The position numbers and the translations under genes were made by a program. 64,000 bases of DNA from Haloarchaeobius amylolyticus (lineage in GTDB: Archaea > Halobacteriota > Halobacteria > Halobacteriales > Natrialbaceae), in NCBI RefSeq assembly GCF_026616195.1, contig NZ_JANHDH010000001.1, positions 2,170,001-2,234,000 on the forward strand. Direction: 5' to 3'. Below are positions 24,502 through 32,741 of this stretch, piece after piece; within the stretch, counting starts at the first letter, position 1, and every line of letters begins with the position of its first letter. The notes below the pieces were generated by a model that was not told the origin of the DNA, did no database searches, and saw only the letters and a list, made by a program, of their open reading frames with translations.

Positions 24502-24880
24502 CGGTCGGTCGTGGAATCTGCTGGATGGGTGCAGTGGGCGTGGCTGGTGGACGTCGCGGGCTGTGGCTGGTGAGTTGGTTGACTTTGCGTTTCGGTGGTC
24601 TGTGCCGACGAGCAGTTCACTCGCGCTGGCGGCAAGGAGACCGCCCCGCACAGCACCCCGCCCAGGACCGCCCGCACCTCACCCTCCCCAGCCGACTCCC
24701 CTCGTTCCACTTCACCTCGTTCCGTTTCACTCCGGTCGTCCACCGTGAGAGCAAGCTCTCACGAGCCAGCACTCGCAGGCTCGTGCGGGCCTCGCGCGAC
24801 GCTGACTCGTGGCCTAACATTGCGAGGCGACTCCGTCGCCTCGTGCTCGGCACACTCGCCAGCACGCGCCATCCCGAAAA
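24502..24880. other. Gene-free interval with three successive hairpins
   Basis: No convincing gene is seen in these 379 bases. Three stem-loops occur within 100 bases: GTGAGAGC-AA-GCTCTCAC (24745-24762), ACGAGCC with GGCTCGT (24761-24784), and CGAGGCGA with TCGCCTCG (24823-24843). Near 24712-24735 there is an approximate tandem repeat of CTCGTTCCACTTCAC. It may be an untranslated RNA, a terminator array for the small zinc-protein gene, or an old insertion scar. Confidence 0.5.
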
Positions 24881-25108
24881 TCAGTCGTCGTCGCGGGCCT
24901 CGGCCTCGGACAGCGCCGCCACGTCCGCGGCGCTCGGGTCGTCGGGCAGGCGTTCGATGCAGTCGAAACAGAGGAAGTGCTCGGAGCCGTCGCTGTCGAA
25001 CTCGAGGGTCATGCCGCCGGCCTCGTCGCCGGAGAAACTCCAGAGGTTGGCGATACCGCCGCTTATCGGGACGGGCTTGCCACACCCGTCGCAGGGGTCT
25101 CTGCTCAC
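24881..25108 (-). CDS. Small zinc-ribbon-like protein
   Basis: 75 residues with a GTG start. Two cysteine pairs, CDGCGKPV at residues 6-13 and CFDCIERLPDD at ~47-57, would bind one zinc ion. Between them is GGIANLWSFSGDEAGGMTLEF. The acidic C-terminus is haloarchaeal. I recall this pattern as a conserved haloarchaeal family but cannot give a function. It follows the next membrane-protein gene (25134-25415) by 25 bases and could be co-transcribed with it. Confidence 0.75.
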   Translation of the reverse strand: MSRDPCDGCGKPVPISGGIANLWSFSGDEAGGMTLEFDSDGSEHFLCFDCIERLPDDPSAADVAALSEAEARDDD

Positions 25109-25133
25109 GCCCGAATCGAGGTGCCCGACCCGG

Positions 25134-25415
25134 TTAGGCCTTCTGACCGGCCCGGCGGACGCACCAGGCGAGCCCCACCGCGAGCGCGTACAGGTAGGTC
25201 ACGAACAGCAGTGCGACCGTGACCGTCGCGTACTCGAACGTCGGCAATGCCTGTTGCAGCAGTTCCCAGCCACCCATGAGCAGGGAACCCGGAACCTGGA
25301 GTGCCTGGACGGTGGTGAGCTGTGCCAAGGCGATGAGTGACACCAGCAGCGCGAAGCTCACCACCGTCTCCCGGCTGAACAGGGGGTCCACCGTCCGTGG
25401 TCGTGCCGCCACCAT
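25134..25415 (-). CDS. Two-helix membrane protein
   Basis: 93 residues with hydrophobic helices at ~17-38 and ~61-85. The N-terminus MVAARPRTVDPLFSRETVV is basic and probably cytoplasmic. Nothing identifies its function. It is divergent from the YkgJ gene and upstream of the zinc-ribbon gene in the same direction. Confidence 0.65.
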   Translation of the reverse strand: MVAARPRTVDPLFSRETVVSFALLVSLIALAQLTTVQALQVPGSLLMGGWELLQQALPTFEYATVTVALLFVTYLYALAVGLAWCVRRAGQKA

Positions 25416-25480
25416 ACCACCCCCTTATTCCACAACTGAGTAATGTCTTTGGGTCGAAAACGTAGGGCTATTGAAATCTA

Positions 25481-25489
25481 TTTATATAC
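25481..25489 (+). promoter_or_regulatory. Strong TATA box followed by the 20-bp palindrome
   Basis: TTTATATAC is the strongest TATA-like element in the window. A transcript would start near 25508-25515, inside the perfect palindrome at 25501-25520, and run about 110 bases before the YkgJ start. Confidence 0.6.
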
Positions 25490-25500
25490 GATTCGCCCAT

Positions 25501-25520
25501 CGTCTGACGGCCGTCAGACG
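25501..25520. promoter_or_regulatory. Perfect 20-bp palindrome at the predicted transcription start
   Basis: CGTCTGACGGCCGTCAGACG is its own reverse complement without mismatch. Its centre lies about 26 bases after the TATA box, so a dimeric repressor bound here would cover the start site. Function is inferred only from position and symmetry. Confidence 0.65.
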
Positions 25521-25622
25521 GGCTGAGACGGCAGAATGACCACGGACCATTCGAATCGGTGAGTCGAGCCACCCCCCGGTCAGGGTCGAGACTTTTGCCC
25601 CGGCGGCCCGAACCGACGGGGT

Positions 25623-26507
25623 ATGGAGGTGAACTGCGAGGGGTGTGCCGGATGCTGCATCGACTGGCGACCGCTCGCGGCCGCACCCGACCGGCAGGAC
25701 CACGAGCGACGCGGGCCACACCGGCCGCTCGACGACACGTACAACCTGGTCCCGCTGACCCGCGAGACGGTGCGCCGGTACTGCGAGGAGGGGCTCGGCG
25801 ACGCGCTCGTCCCTCGCCTGTGGCTCGCCGAGGACGACCACGCCGTGACCATCGACGGGCACCAGGTCGCTGCGGTCGGCGGGAAGCCGGCGTTCTTCGT
25901 CGGCCTGCGCAAGCCGCCGAAACCCGTCGCGCCCTTCGGTATCGACGGGGCGCGCTGGCTGCGCACCTGCGTCTTCCTCGACCCGGCGACCCTGCAGTGT
26001 CGCGTCCACGGCTCGGAGCTGTACCCGACCGAGTGCGCCGAGTACCCGGGGCACAACCTCGTGCTGGATCGGGAGACCGAGTGCGAGCGCGTCGAGGCCG
26101 CCTACGGTGGCGACCGCCTCGTCGACGACGAACCACCCGGATCGACCGCGGGCCTGCTGCTCGGGCCGCAGGCACTCGGGGAGAAGGTGTTCGTCCACCC
26201 CGACCCCGACTCCCTCGACGGAGTCGTCCAGCGGGCCGTCACCCGGGGCCTGACCCGGGCCGACCGCGCCGAGTTCGTGGCGACGGCCGCCGCATCCGCC
26301 CCGGGGACCACCGAGCGCAGCGAGTCGCACTACGAACGCTACCGCGACCTCGCCCTCGGCGCGGACTCCTGGGTCGGACAGGCCAGCCGGGACTGGGAGG
26401 CACTCGCCGGCGGCGTCGGCACGCCCGTCTCGACCAGCGTCCTCGGGACCACCGTCGAGGAGGACCGCGGCGCGCCGGCGACCCCCGGCTGGGACGCGGT
26501 CGAGTGA
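25623..26507 (+). CDS. YkgJ-family cysteine-cluster protein
   Basis: 294 residues. The N-terminal cluster CEGCAGCCIDW (Cys5, 8, 11, 12) and later cysteines in RTCVFLDPATLQCRVHGSELYPTECAEYPG form the YkgJ-type zinc/iron-chelating pattern. Family members are poorly characterised metal-binding proteins. The C-terminal ~130 residues are acidic and specific to haloarchaea. The long untranslated leader contains the palindrome at 25501-25520. Confidence 0.88.
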   Translation: MEVNCEGCAGCCIDWRPLAAAPDRQDHERRGPHRPLDDTYNLVPLTRETVRRYCEEGLGDALVPRLWLAEDDHAVTIDGHQVAAVGGKPAFFVGLRKPPKPVAPFGIDGARWLRTCVFLDPATLQCRVHGSELYPTECAEYPGHNLVLDRETECERVEAAYGGDRLVDDEPPGSTAGLLLGPQALGEKVFVHPDPDSLDGVVQRAVTRGLTRADRAEFVATAAASAPGTTERSESHYERYRDLALGADSWVGQASRDWEALAGGVGTPVSTSVLGTTVEEDRGAPATPGWDAVE

Positions 26508-26619
26508 CCAGTCACCCGGCCGCCGGGCGCCCCCGGCCGGGCGAGCGTGGCCGACTGTCATCCCGTCCCGGGTTGCCGACCGTGGCTCTCACCGACCCTC
26601 CGTCCAGTTGGGGGTGACT

Positions 26620-26627
26620 GTTATACC
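26620..26627 (+). promoter_or_regulatory. Predicted TATA box of the NDUFA9-like gene
   Basis: GTTATACC lies 23-30 bases before the ATG at 26650, in otherwise GC-rich sequence; leaderless spacing. Confidence 0.5.
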
Positions 26628-26649
26628 ACCCGGTGAACTTTGCTAGCAC

Positions 26650-27570
26650 ATGCGTGTGCTCGTCACCGGTGCGACCGGGTTCGTCGGCAGCCGCCTGGTC
26701 CCCGAACTCGTCGCCGCCGGCCACGACGTGGTCGTCCTCGTGCGTGACGCCGACCGATACGATGGGCCATCGGACGTCGAGGTGGTCGTCGGCGACCTGC
26801 TCGACTACGAGACGTTGCCTCCCGCGTTCGAGGGCGTCGAGGCGGCGTACTACCTCGTCCACTCGATGCGCTCGGGCGAGGACTTCGAGGAGCGCGACCG
26901 GCGGGCGGCCAGGAACTTCGTCGACGCCGCCAGCGGCGCGGACGTCGAGCGCGTCGTCTACCTCGGCGGACTGGGCGAGGAGCGCGACCACCTCTCGAAG
27001 CACCTGCGGTCGCGTCGCGAGGTCGAACACGTCTTGGAGAGCGGGGCGTACGCCCTGACGACCCTGCGGGCGGCCATCATCGTCGGGGCCGGGAGCGCCA
27101 GTTTCGACATGATCCGCCAGCTGGTGAGCCGGCTCCCCGTGATGATAACGCCCCGGTGGGTCCGCACCCCCTGCCAGCCCATCGCCATCGACGACGTGGT
27201 GGCGTACCTCGTGGGCGTCCTGGACGCCGAGGAGACGAAGGGTCGGACCTTCGAGATCGGCGGCCCGGACATCCTCACCTACCAGGAGATGCTGGAGCAG
27301 ACCGCACGGGTGATGGGCCGGCGTCTCCGGGTCGTCCCCATCCCGGTGCTCTCGCCGGAGCTCTCGGCGTACTGGGTCAACCTCGTCACCGACGTCCCGA
27401 AGAGCGTGGCGCGGCCGCTCATCACCGGCCTGCGCAACCCGGTCGTCTGCTCGGAGAACCGCATCCACGAGTTCGTCGACGTAGAGCTGACGCCCTTCGA
27501 GGCGGCGGTCGCACAGGCACTCGGCGAGGACGCGGCGGCCCGGAAGGCCGCGGCGCCAGAGGCGAACTGA
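26650..27570 (+). CDS. NAD(P)-binding SDR protein, NDUFA9/atypical SDR-like
   Basis: 306 residues. The Rossmann motif is VTGATGFVGSRLVPELVAAGH (residues 5-25). The YYLVHSMRSGEDFEERDRRAARNF segment, where the catalytic Tyr-Lys of classical SDRs is absent, marks the complex-I NDUFA9-like or nucleotide-sugar-epimerase-like atypical SDR group. Members bind NAD(P)H, sometimes structurally. The stop overlaps the next gene's start in a TGATGG junction, linking it to the membrane protein that follows. Confidence 0.88.
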   Translation: MRVLVTGATGFVGSRLVPELVAAGHDVVVLVRDADRYDGPSDVEVVVGDLLDYETLPPAFEGVEAAYYLVHSMRSGEDFEERDRRAARNFVDAASGADVERVVYLGGLGEERDHLSKHLRSRREVEHVLESGAYALTTLRAAIIVGAGSASFDMIRQLVSRLPVMITPRWVRTPCQPIAIDDVVAYLVGVLDAEETKGRTFEIGGPDILTYQEMLEQTARVMGRRLRVVPIPVLSPELSAYWVNLVTDVPKSVARPLITGLRNPVVCSENRIHEFVDVELTPFEAAVAQALGEDAAARKAAAPEAN

Positions 27571-28271
27571 TGGCGGAGGAGTTCGGCGAGACGTGGGTCT
27601 ACGAGAGCATCGTCGGGGCGCTGCCGGGCGTCGACATCTCCGAGCGGACCGCGGTCACCATCCAGATACTGGTCTTCGAGGCGTCGCTCCTCTTCATCGC
27701 GTGGCTGTACGACCTCTGGGAGGCCGTCCTGCCGGGCACCGCGGCGGTCGTCGTCGCGGCCATCGGGAGCGCCCTGATGCTGCGCCTCGGCGACTCCATC
27801 CGGCGGCTACCGACCCCGCCGCACTACCAGCGCCTGCTGTTCGGCTCCAGCGTCGAGGTCGTCCTCGGCGTGCTCGCGTTCATCGCGCTCGTCACGCACC
27901 TGTTCGTCTTCGACCCCGCCCGGTCGGCGAACCCCATCCTCACCGACCTGTTCGGCCAGGAGCCGCCGGTGCTGGCGGTGTACCTGATGCTGCTCATCCT
28001 CTGGGACGTGGCCTACCGCATCGGCACCGGCTGGTGGGCCGCCGTCACGGCCATCTGGCGGGCGTACGTCTACGACTTCCCGCACGGGACCGCGTGGGCG
28101 TTCGCCCGGACCGACCTGCTGAACCTCGGGTTCGCGGTCGCACAGCTGGTGCTCGTCCCGTTCGTCTGGGACCGGCCGGTGCTGGCCGCAGTACTGGTCG
28201 GACACGTCTGTGCCGTCACGGCCGCGACGTCGCTCTCGGTAGGACTGAGTCTGCGCGGAAGGTTCGCCTAA
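27570..28271 (+). CDS. Polytopic membrane protein coupled to the SDR gene
   Basis: 233 residues from MAEEFGETWVYESIVGALPG. Six hydrophobic segments are visible: ~28-48, ~52-70, ~93-112, ~130-152, ~157-170 and ~190-225. The loop GDSIRRLPTPPHYQRLLFGSS is conserved-looking. No family is recognised. The ATG overlaps the upstream stop, so translation is coupled with the NDUFA9-like protein, suggesting the soluble protein acts at the membrane with this one. It is convergent with the DUF5786-type gene. Confidence 0.72.
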   Translation: MAEEFGETWVYESIVGALPGVDISERTAVTIQILVFEASLLFIAWLYDLWEAVLPGTAAVVVAAIGSALMLRLGDSIRRLPTPPHYQRLLFGSSVEVVLGVLAFIALVTHLFVFDPARSANPILTDLFGQEPPVLAVYLMLLILWDVAYRIGTGWWAAVTAIWRAYVYDFPHGTAWAFARTDLLNLGFAVAQLVLVPFVWDRPVLAAVLVGHVCAVTAATSLSVGLSLRGRFA

Positions 28272-28444
28272 TCGTCGCCCTTGATCTCCTTGAACTGCGC
28301 GAGCAGGTCGTCGGTGGAGTCGCCGGCGTCGTACTCTACCTTGCCGTGGTAGACTGTCCGTTCGTCGTCGAAGTCGGTGTCCACCTGCGTGGACTTCTGC
28401 TCGCGCCGCTCGTGCTCGTCGTCGTCATAGGCACCCATTGACAT
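28268..28444 (-). CDS. Small acidic haloarchaeal protein, DUF5786 type
   Basis: 58 residues: MSMGAYDDDEHERREQKST, then DFDDERTVYHGKVEYDAGDS and DDLLAQFKEIKGDD. The MGAYD.DEHERRE start and the DLL.QFKEIK end fit a conserved haloarchaeal family I recall as DUF5786; its function is unknown. Extremely acidic and hydrophilic, it is likely a soluble regulator or binding peptide. The start is at ATG 28444, with a second ATG two codons in. The stop overlaps the upstream convergent gene by four bases. Confidence 0.75.
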   Translation of the reverse strand: MSMGAYDDDEHERREQKSTQVDTDFDDERTVYHGKVEYDAGDSTDDLLAQFKEIKGDD

Positions 28445-28456
28445 GGTACTCGAAAC

Positions 28457-28480
28457 CACAATTTGTGATTGACATATATG
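28457..28480 (-). promoter_or_regulatory. TATA box and palindromic site before the DUF5786-type gene
   Basis: The minus strand reads CATATATG at 28473-28480, 29-36 bases before the ATG. Between it and the start codon lies CACAATTTGTG (28457-28467), an 11-base palindrome with one central base, positioned like an operator at the start site. Confidence 0.5.
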
Positions 28481-28708
28481 AAGGTATCGCCGATTCGATG
28501 GTTACTGGACGAACGTCTCGACTCGATAGTTGATACTGTGGGCATGTCTGTGATTCTGGCGCAGAAAACGACACTTACCGATAGATACGGTAGTTTCCGT
28601 AACACGCTCTGCGAGATGAACCACGAAACGAGGCCCGAACGCCCGGACCTGTCAGGTGTCGGTTGAAATGAGAGGGGAGGTGGACCGCGGTCTGGCGACC
28701 CGAACGAG

Positions 28709-28715
28709 GTTTAAG
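28709..28715 (+). promoter_or_regulatory. Predicted TATA box of the DUF5784-type gene
   Basis: GTTTAAG lies 23-29 bases before the GTG start at 28738, supporting that start and a leaderless transcript. The rest of 28481-28708 shows no gene. Confidence 0.5.
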
Positions 28716-28737
28716 AAACGACCTCGTAGCCGACGCC

Positions 28738-29745
28738 GTGGCACGACCCCTCCGTTTCCGTCGCTCCCCCGAACGCTGGCATCGCGACCGCGTTCGCCAG
28801 CAGTTGCTCTCGTCGCTCGACCAGAACATCGGGGCCGAGATGGGAACACCGCACTACAGACCCCCGAACGGCTGGGAGGGCGTCAGGTTCGAGATGGACA
28901 ACGGCGACTTCGCGCTGTTCGTCTGGAACGACGACGAGGCCTACTGGCTCGGCAACACCGAGACGCCGAGTGCGCTCTGGCGGACGAACAAGTACGACTG
29001 GGAGGAGGTCCCCTACCTCATCGCCCGGTGGGCCCAGCGCGAGCTGCTGGCCGACCTCCGCGTCGAGGAGCCGTGGCTCGCCGACTACCCTCACGTGGCC
29101 TGGTACTTCCTGCCCGTGCTCATGTCAAAGGACGGCCGCGAGAGCACCCGCGAGTTCCTCCGCGAGTACGCGTGTGGCTTCCCCGACGCGGACCCCGACG
29201 AGGCGCTGTCGTACCTCGAATCGGTCCTGCACCCGGGGGACCTCGACGACTACCGCCACGAGATGGCGGGCAAACTCGGGACGAGCCAGCACGTCGACCG
29301 GACCCGGATGGCCTCGGCCATCTCGGAGTTCGCCGCGGCGAAGATACTCACCGACGCCGGCTACGACATCACCCCCGAGATCGAGGTGACGACCGGGCAC
29401 TTCCTCGACTACCGGGCGAAGGGCCCCGACGGGACGAACGTCCTCGTCGAGGTGACCCGCCCCCGCTCGCCCTCGCGACGGAGCGCGAACACGCCGGTCG
29501 CGGCGGTCCGGGACACGGCGCAGGTGAAGACGAGCGGCCAGCTCGCGAACCACGGCGGCGGCGTCGTCATGTTCGTCGACTGCTCGAACTTCCGCGACGA
29601 CCAGTGGGCGGCGGTCCGCGGCGAGCAGCCGGACGTCCGGCACAAGCCCGCGGTCGTCTACCGCGTCCGGCCCAGCGGGCACGTCGAGGGCTATCGGAAA
29701 GGCGACGTTCCACTCGACCTCGGCGACGCTATCGAGTGGGTGTAA
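28738..29745 (+). CDS. DUF5784-type protein with a PD-(D/E)XK-like C-terminal region
   Basis: 335 residues with a GTG start (MARPLRFRRSPERWHRDRV). Residues 45-180 form the haloarchaeal-specific part with many tryptophans (WLADYPHVAWYFLPVLM). From ~190 the pattern SEFAAAKILTDAGYDITPE, then FLDYRAKGPDGTNVLVEVTRP resembles a PD-(D/E)XK nuclease core: Glu197, Asp224, Glu238-x-Thr240, with Thr in place of the usual Lys. It could be a nuclease-like fold in DNA metabolism, possibly inactive. The family name is recalled; the fold is my inference. Confidence 0.75.
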   Translation: MARPLRFRRSPERWHRDRVRQQLLSSLDQNIGAEMGTPHYRPPNGWEGVRFEMDNGDFALFVWNDDEAYWLGNTETPSALWRTNKYDWEEVPYLIARWAQRELLADLRVEEPWLADYPHVAWYFLPVLMSKDGRESTREFLREYACGFPDADPDEALSYLESVLHPGDLDDYRHEMAGKLGTSQHVDRTRMASAISEFAAAKILTDAGYDITPEIEVTTGHFLDYRAKGPDGTNVLVEVTRPRSPSRRSANTPVAAVRDTAQVKTSGQLANHGGGVVMFVDCSNFRDDQWAAVRGEQPDVRHKPAVVYRVRPSGHVEGYRKGDVPLDLGDAIEWV

Positions 29746-29801
29746 GCAGACCTCCCGGCGCGAGTGAGAACCCCGAGACGAGTGAGTGAGCCGCGGCGAG
29801 T

Positions 29802-30092
29802 TCAGAAGGAGAGCGTGTCCGGCGCGTGCGGGCTGCCGGTCGGCGTCGGGTCGCGGTCGGAGTAGCCCTTGCGGCCGATGGCACGCTCGGAGACGCCGCC
29901 GTACAGCGTGAAGCGAACGTCCTCCGGCGTCTCGAACGTCTCGTCGCACTGCAGGCGGTCCAGGATCTCCTCGACGGTCTCGGTCCCCTCACACAGCTCC
30001 AGCTCCTCCGTGCCGAGTCGCTCGCGGAGTTCGCCGGCTGTCATCGGGTAGGTCTGGGCGTCGATGCGGTCGTCGGTCCCGTTCTGGAACAT
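29802..30092 (-). CDS. DUF5789-type small haloarchaeal protein
   Basis: 96 residues: MFQNGTDDRIDAQTYPMTAG, then ELRERLGTEELELCEGTETVEEIL and TPEDVRFTLYGGVSERAIGRKGYSDRDP. The YP.T..EL...G..E...GTETVEE.L....ETFE...DVR......AIGRKGYSDRDP pattern is a conserved haloarchaeal family (recalled as DUF5789). A paralogue lies at 60635-60976. Its function is unknown; the fold resembles short alpha/beta DNA-binding-like domains. A TATA box lies 24-30 bases upstream of the start. Confidence 0.78.
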   Translation of the reverse strand: MFQNGTDDRIDAQTYPMTAGELRERLGTEELELCEGTETVEEILDRLQCDETFETPEDVRFTLYGGVSERAIGRKGYSDRDPTPTGSPHAPDTLSF

Positions 30093-30115
30093 GGGCGTAC
30101 ATGGATGAAAGATAA

Positions 30116-30122
30116 TTATAAA
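30116..30122 (-). promoter_or_regulatory. Predicted TATA box of the DUF5789-type gene
   Basis: The minus strand reads TTTATAA, 24-30 bases before ATG 30092, in an AT-rich pocket (GATAATTATAAAC on the plus strand). Confidence 0.55.
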
Positions 30123-30228
30123 CATTGTCCATAATCGACCTTGGTGTCTCGGAGGGACCTTTGACTCATTAATGGTGATAAAACACCGTGTCGAAGAGGT
30201 TTCGGTCCCCCCTCTCGAAGCCCCGCGC

Positions 30229-31008
30229 ATGGTGTATGCGGACCTCCACGTCCACACGACGAACTCCGACGGGCAGCTGGAACTCGACGAGGTGCCGGCC
30301 GCCGCCCGCGAGGCGGGCGTCTCGGTCGTCGCCATCACGGACCACGACCGGATCAGCCCCGCCCTCGACGCGCCGGTCACGGAGCGCGACGGCGTGACCC
30401 TCCTCCACGGCATCGAACTCCGGGTCGACGCGGGCGACCAGCGCGTCGACCTGCTCGGCTACGGCGTCCGCGAGACGCACGCGCTGACGGGGCTCGTCGA
30501 GCACATCCAGCAGGACCGCATCGAGCGCGGGCAGGCCATCATCGACTGCGTGGAGGACCGCCTCGACGTCTCGCTCGGCATCGAGGGCCGTGAGGGCCTC
30601 GGCCGGCCGCACATCGCCCGCGCCGTCGCGGACCACCCCGACGCCGACTACGACTACGCCGCGACCTTCGACCACCTCATCGGCGACGACTGCCCGTGCT
30701 ACGTCGCCCGCGACGTGCCGACGTTCGAGCGCGGCCGCGAGGCGCTGCTCGACGCCTGCGGCCTCGTCTCGCTCGCGCACCCGCTCCGGTACCCCGACCC
30801 CGGCGCCGCCCTCGAACTCTGTGCGCACCTCCCGGCGGTCGAGCGCTACTACCACTACGGCCGCGAGGTCGACACGACCCCGGTCGAGCGCGCCGTCAGG
30901 GAGTACGACCTGCTCGTCACGGGCGGCAGCGACGCCCACGACTACGACCTCGGACTCGCCGGGCTCTCCGCGGACCAGTACGAGCCGGTGGCCGCGGCCG
31001 TCGAGTGA
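30229..31008 (+). CDS. PHP-domain phosphoesterase (TrpH-like)
   Basis: 259 residues. The PHP motifs are present: DLHVHTTNSDG (4-14), AITDHDRIS, GIELRVD, SLAHPLRYPD and GGSDAHDYDLG. The trinuclear metal site of this family acts in nucleotide or oligonucleotide phosphate hydrolysis; TrpH/RNase AM is the nearest named relative. I chose MVYADLHVHTT because it sits at the family-typical distance from the first metal motif; the ATG 19 codons upstream (MVIKHRVEE) is not in the family pattern. Confidence 0.88.
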   Translation: MVYADLHVHTTNSDGQLELDEVPAAAREAGVSVVAITDHDRISPALDAPVTERDGVTLLHGIELRVDAGDQRVDLLGYGVRETHALTGLVEHIQQDRIERGQAIIDCVEDRLDVSLGIEGREGLGRPHIARAVADHPDADYDYAATFDHLIGDDCPCYVARDVPTFERGREALLDACGLVSLAHPLRYPDPGAALELCAHLPAVERYYHYGREVDTTPVERAVREYDLLVTGGSDAHDYDLGLAGLSADQYEPVAAAVE

Positions 31009-31091
31009 CCGAAACCGGGGCGCGAGCCGGAACGTGTCGGTGAACACCCTCGAACGCAGGGTTAAACTCACTTGACGACCAAAGGACGGGT

Positions 31092-31253
31092 ATGAAGTGC
31101 CACTACTGCGACCGGACTGCCGCCTTTGCCGCTGAAACCGACGGCATCAAGGTCGGGCTCTGCGAGGAGCACTTCCGCGAGCGGCTCGAGGAACTCGCGG
31201 AGGCCGACGAGCTGAAGCGGCTGAAAGAACAGGTCGACGTGGACCGGACCTGA
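31092..31253 (+). CDS. 53-residue zinc-finger-like protein, DUF6757 type
   Basis: Only 53 residues: MKCHYCDRTAAFAAETDGIK, then VGLCEEHFRERLEELAEADELK and ends QVDVDRT. CHYC plus CEEH gives a CxxC...CxxH zinc knuckle, and the rest is a charged helix. I recall similar 50-60-residue haloarchaeal proteins under DUF6757; function is unknown. A GGGTTAAAC element lies about 26-34 bases upstream, and codon use is typical. Confidence 0.75.
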   Translation: MKCHYCDRTAAFAAETDGIKVGLCEEHFRERLEELAEADELKRLKEQVDVDRT

Positions 31254-31284
31254 GCCGGTCGTCGTCTTCGTCTCGTCTCTCGTT

Positions 31285-31920
31285 CTACTGCTGTCGGTGC
31301 GCCAGGAGCGCCACGCTCGCGAGCGCGACGACCGCGACGCCGATGCCGAAGCCGGGGATTCCGCCTTCGTCGCCGTCGCCGTCACCGCCGCCACCCGCGG
31401 TGGTCGTGGTGGTCGGTGGCGCCGTGGTGGTCGGCGGTTGGGTCGTCGTGGTCGGCGGTTGCGTCGTCGTCGCCGGTTCGTCGACCTGCAGCGTCGCGGT
31501 GTCCGTCTCGGTCCCGTTCACGGCCAGGCTGAGCCCGTAGCTCCCGGGGTCGATGGCCGCGCCGAGGGTGTCGCCACCGGCCGAGACGATGGTGTCGTTC
31601 CCGGCCACGGCGACGCTCTTCGCCGGGGCCCGGATACCGAGTCGCTGTGTGTATATCGTGAGCTGGACCTGGCCGTCGGTGTCGTTGTCGTGGACGGTGA
31701 CGTTCATCTGGTAGCCGGCGTCCTCGCTCCCGAGCGTGACCGTCGCGTTCTCGGCGTCGGTCAGCGAGAGCGTGAGCGTCACCTCCTCGTCGATCGTGGT
31801 TTCGTAGGTGTCACTGTCGAACGATGCGTCCTGCGTGTCTGCTGTCACGGCCGGGGCACCCGCCGCCGCGACGACGACGAGTGCGAGACAGCAGAGGCTC
31901 TGGAGGGCTAGGCGGTTCAT
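31285..31920 (-). CDS. Secreted PGF-CTERM surface protein
   Basis: 211 residues. A Sec-type signal peptide (LCCLALVVVAAAGAPAVTA) precedes a beta-rich domain (YETTIDEEVTLTLSLTDAEN and onward). A Thr/Pro linker with TTTTQPP repeats (~155-175) leads to a Gly/Asp segment and the PGF-CTERM signal (IPGFGIGVAVVALASVALLAHRQQ). It would be anchored by archaeosortase A and probably glycosylated on the Thr linker. No enzymatic signature is visible. Confidence 0.85.
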   Translation of the reverse strand: MNRLALQSLCCLALVVVAAAGAPAVTADTQDASFDSDTYETTIDEEVTLTLSLTDAENATVTLGSEDAGYQMNVTVHDNDTDGQVQLTIYTQRLGIRAPAKSVAVAGNDTIVSAGGDTLGAAIDPGSYGLSLAVNGTETDTATLQVDEPATTTQPPTTTTQPPTTTAPPTTTTTAGGGGDGDGDEGGIPGFGIGVAVVALASVALLAHRQQ

Positions 31921-31971
31921 GGACCGTTCTGACCGACGGCCGGGAGCAATAAAGTACCTCTATCTGATATA

Positions 31972-32694
<723 letters not shown>

Positions 32695-32741
32695 CTAAAT
32701 CGTCGCCCGGGTTTTTGTCGTCGCCCGTCGTCGCCTCCGCC

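Noticed and set aside
25536-25562. Eight-codon upstream frame (MTTDHSNR) in the YkgJ leader
   Set aside because: Too short, no ribosome binding site and no evidence of conservation.
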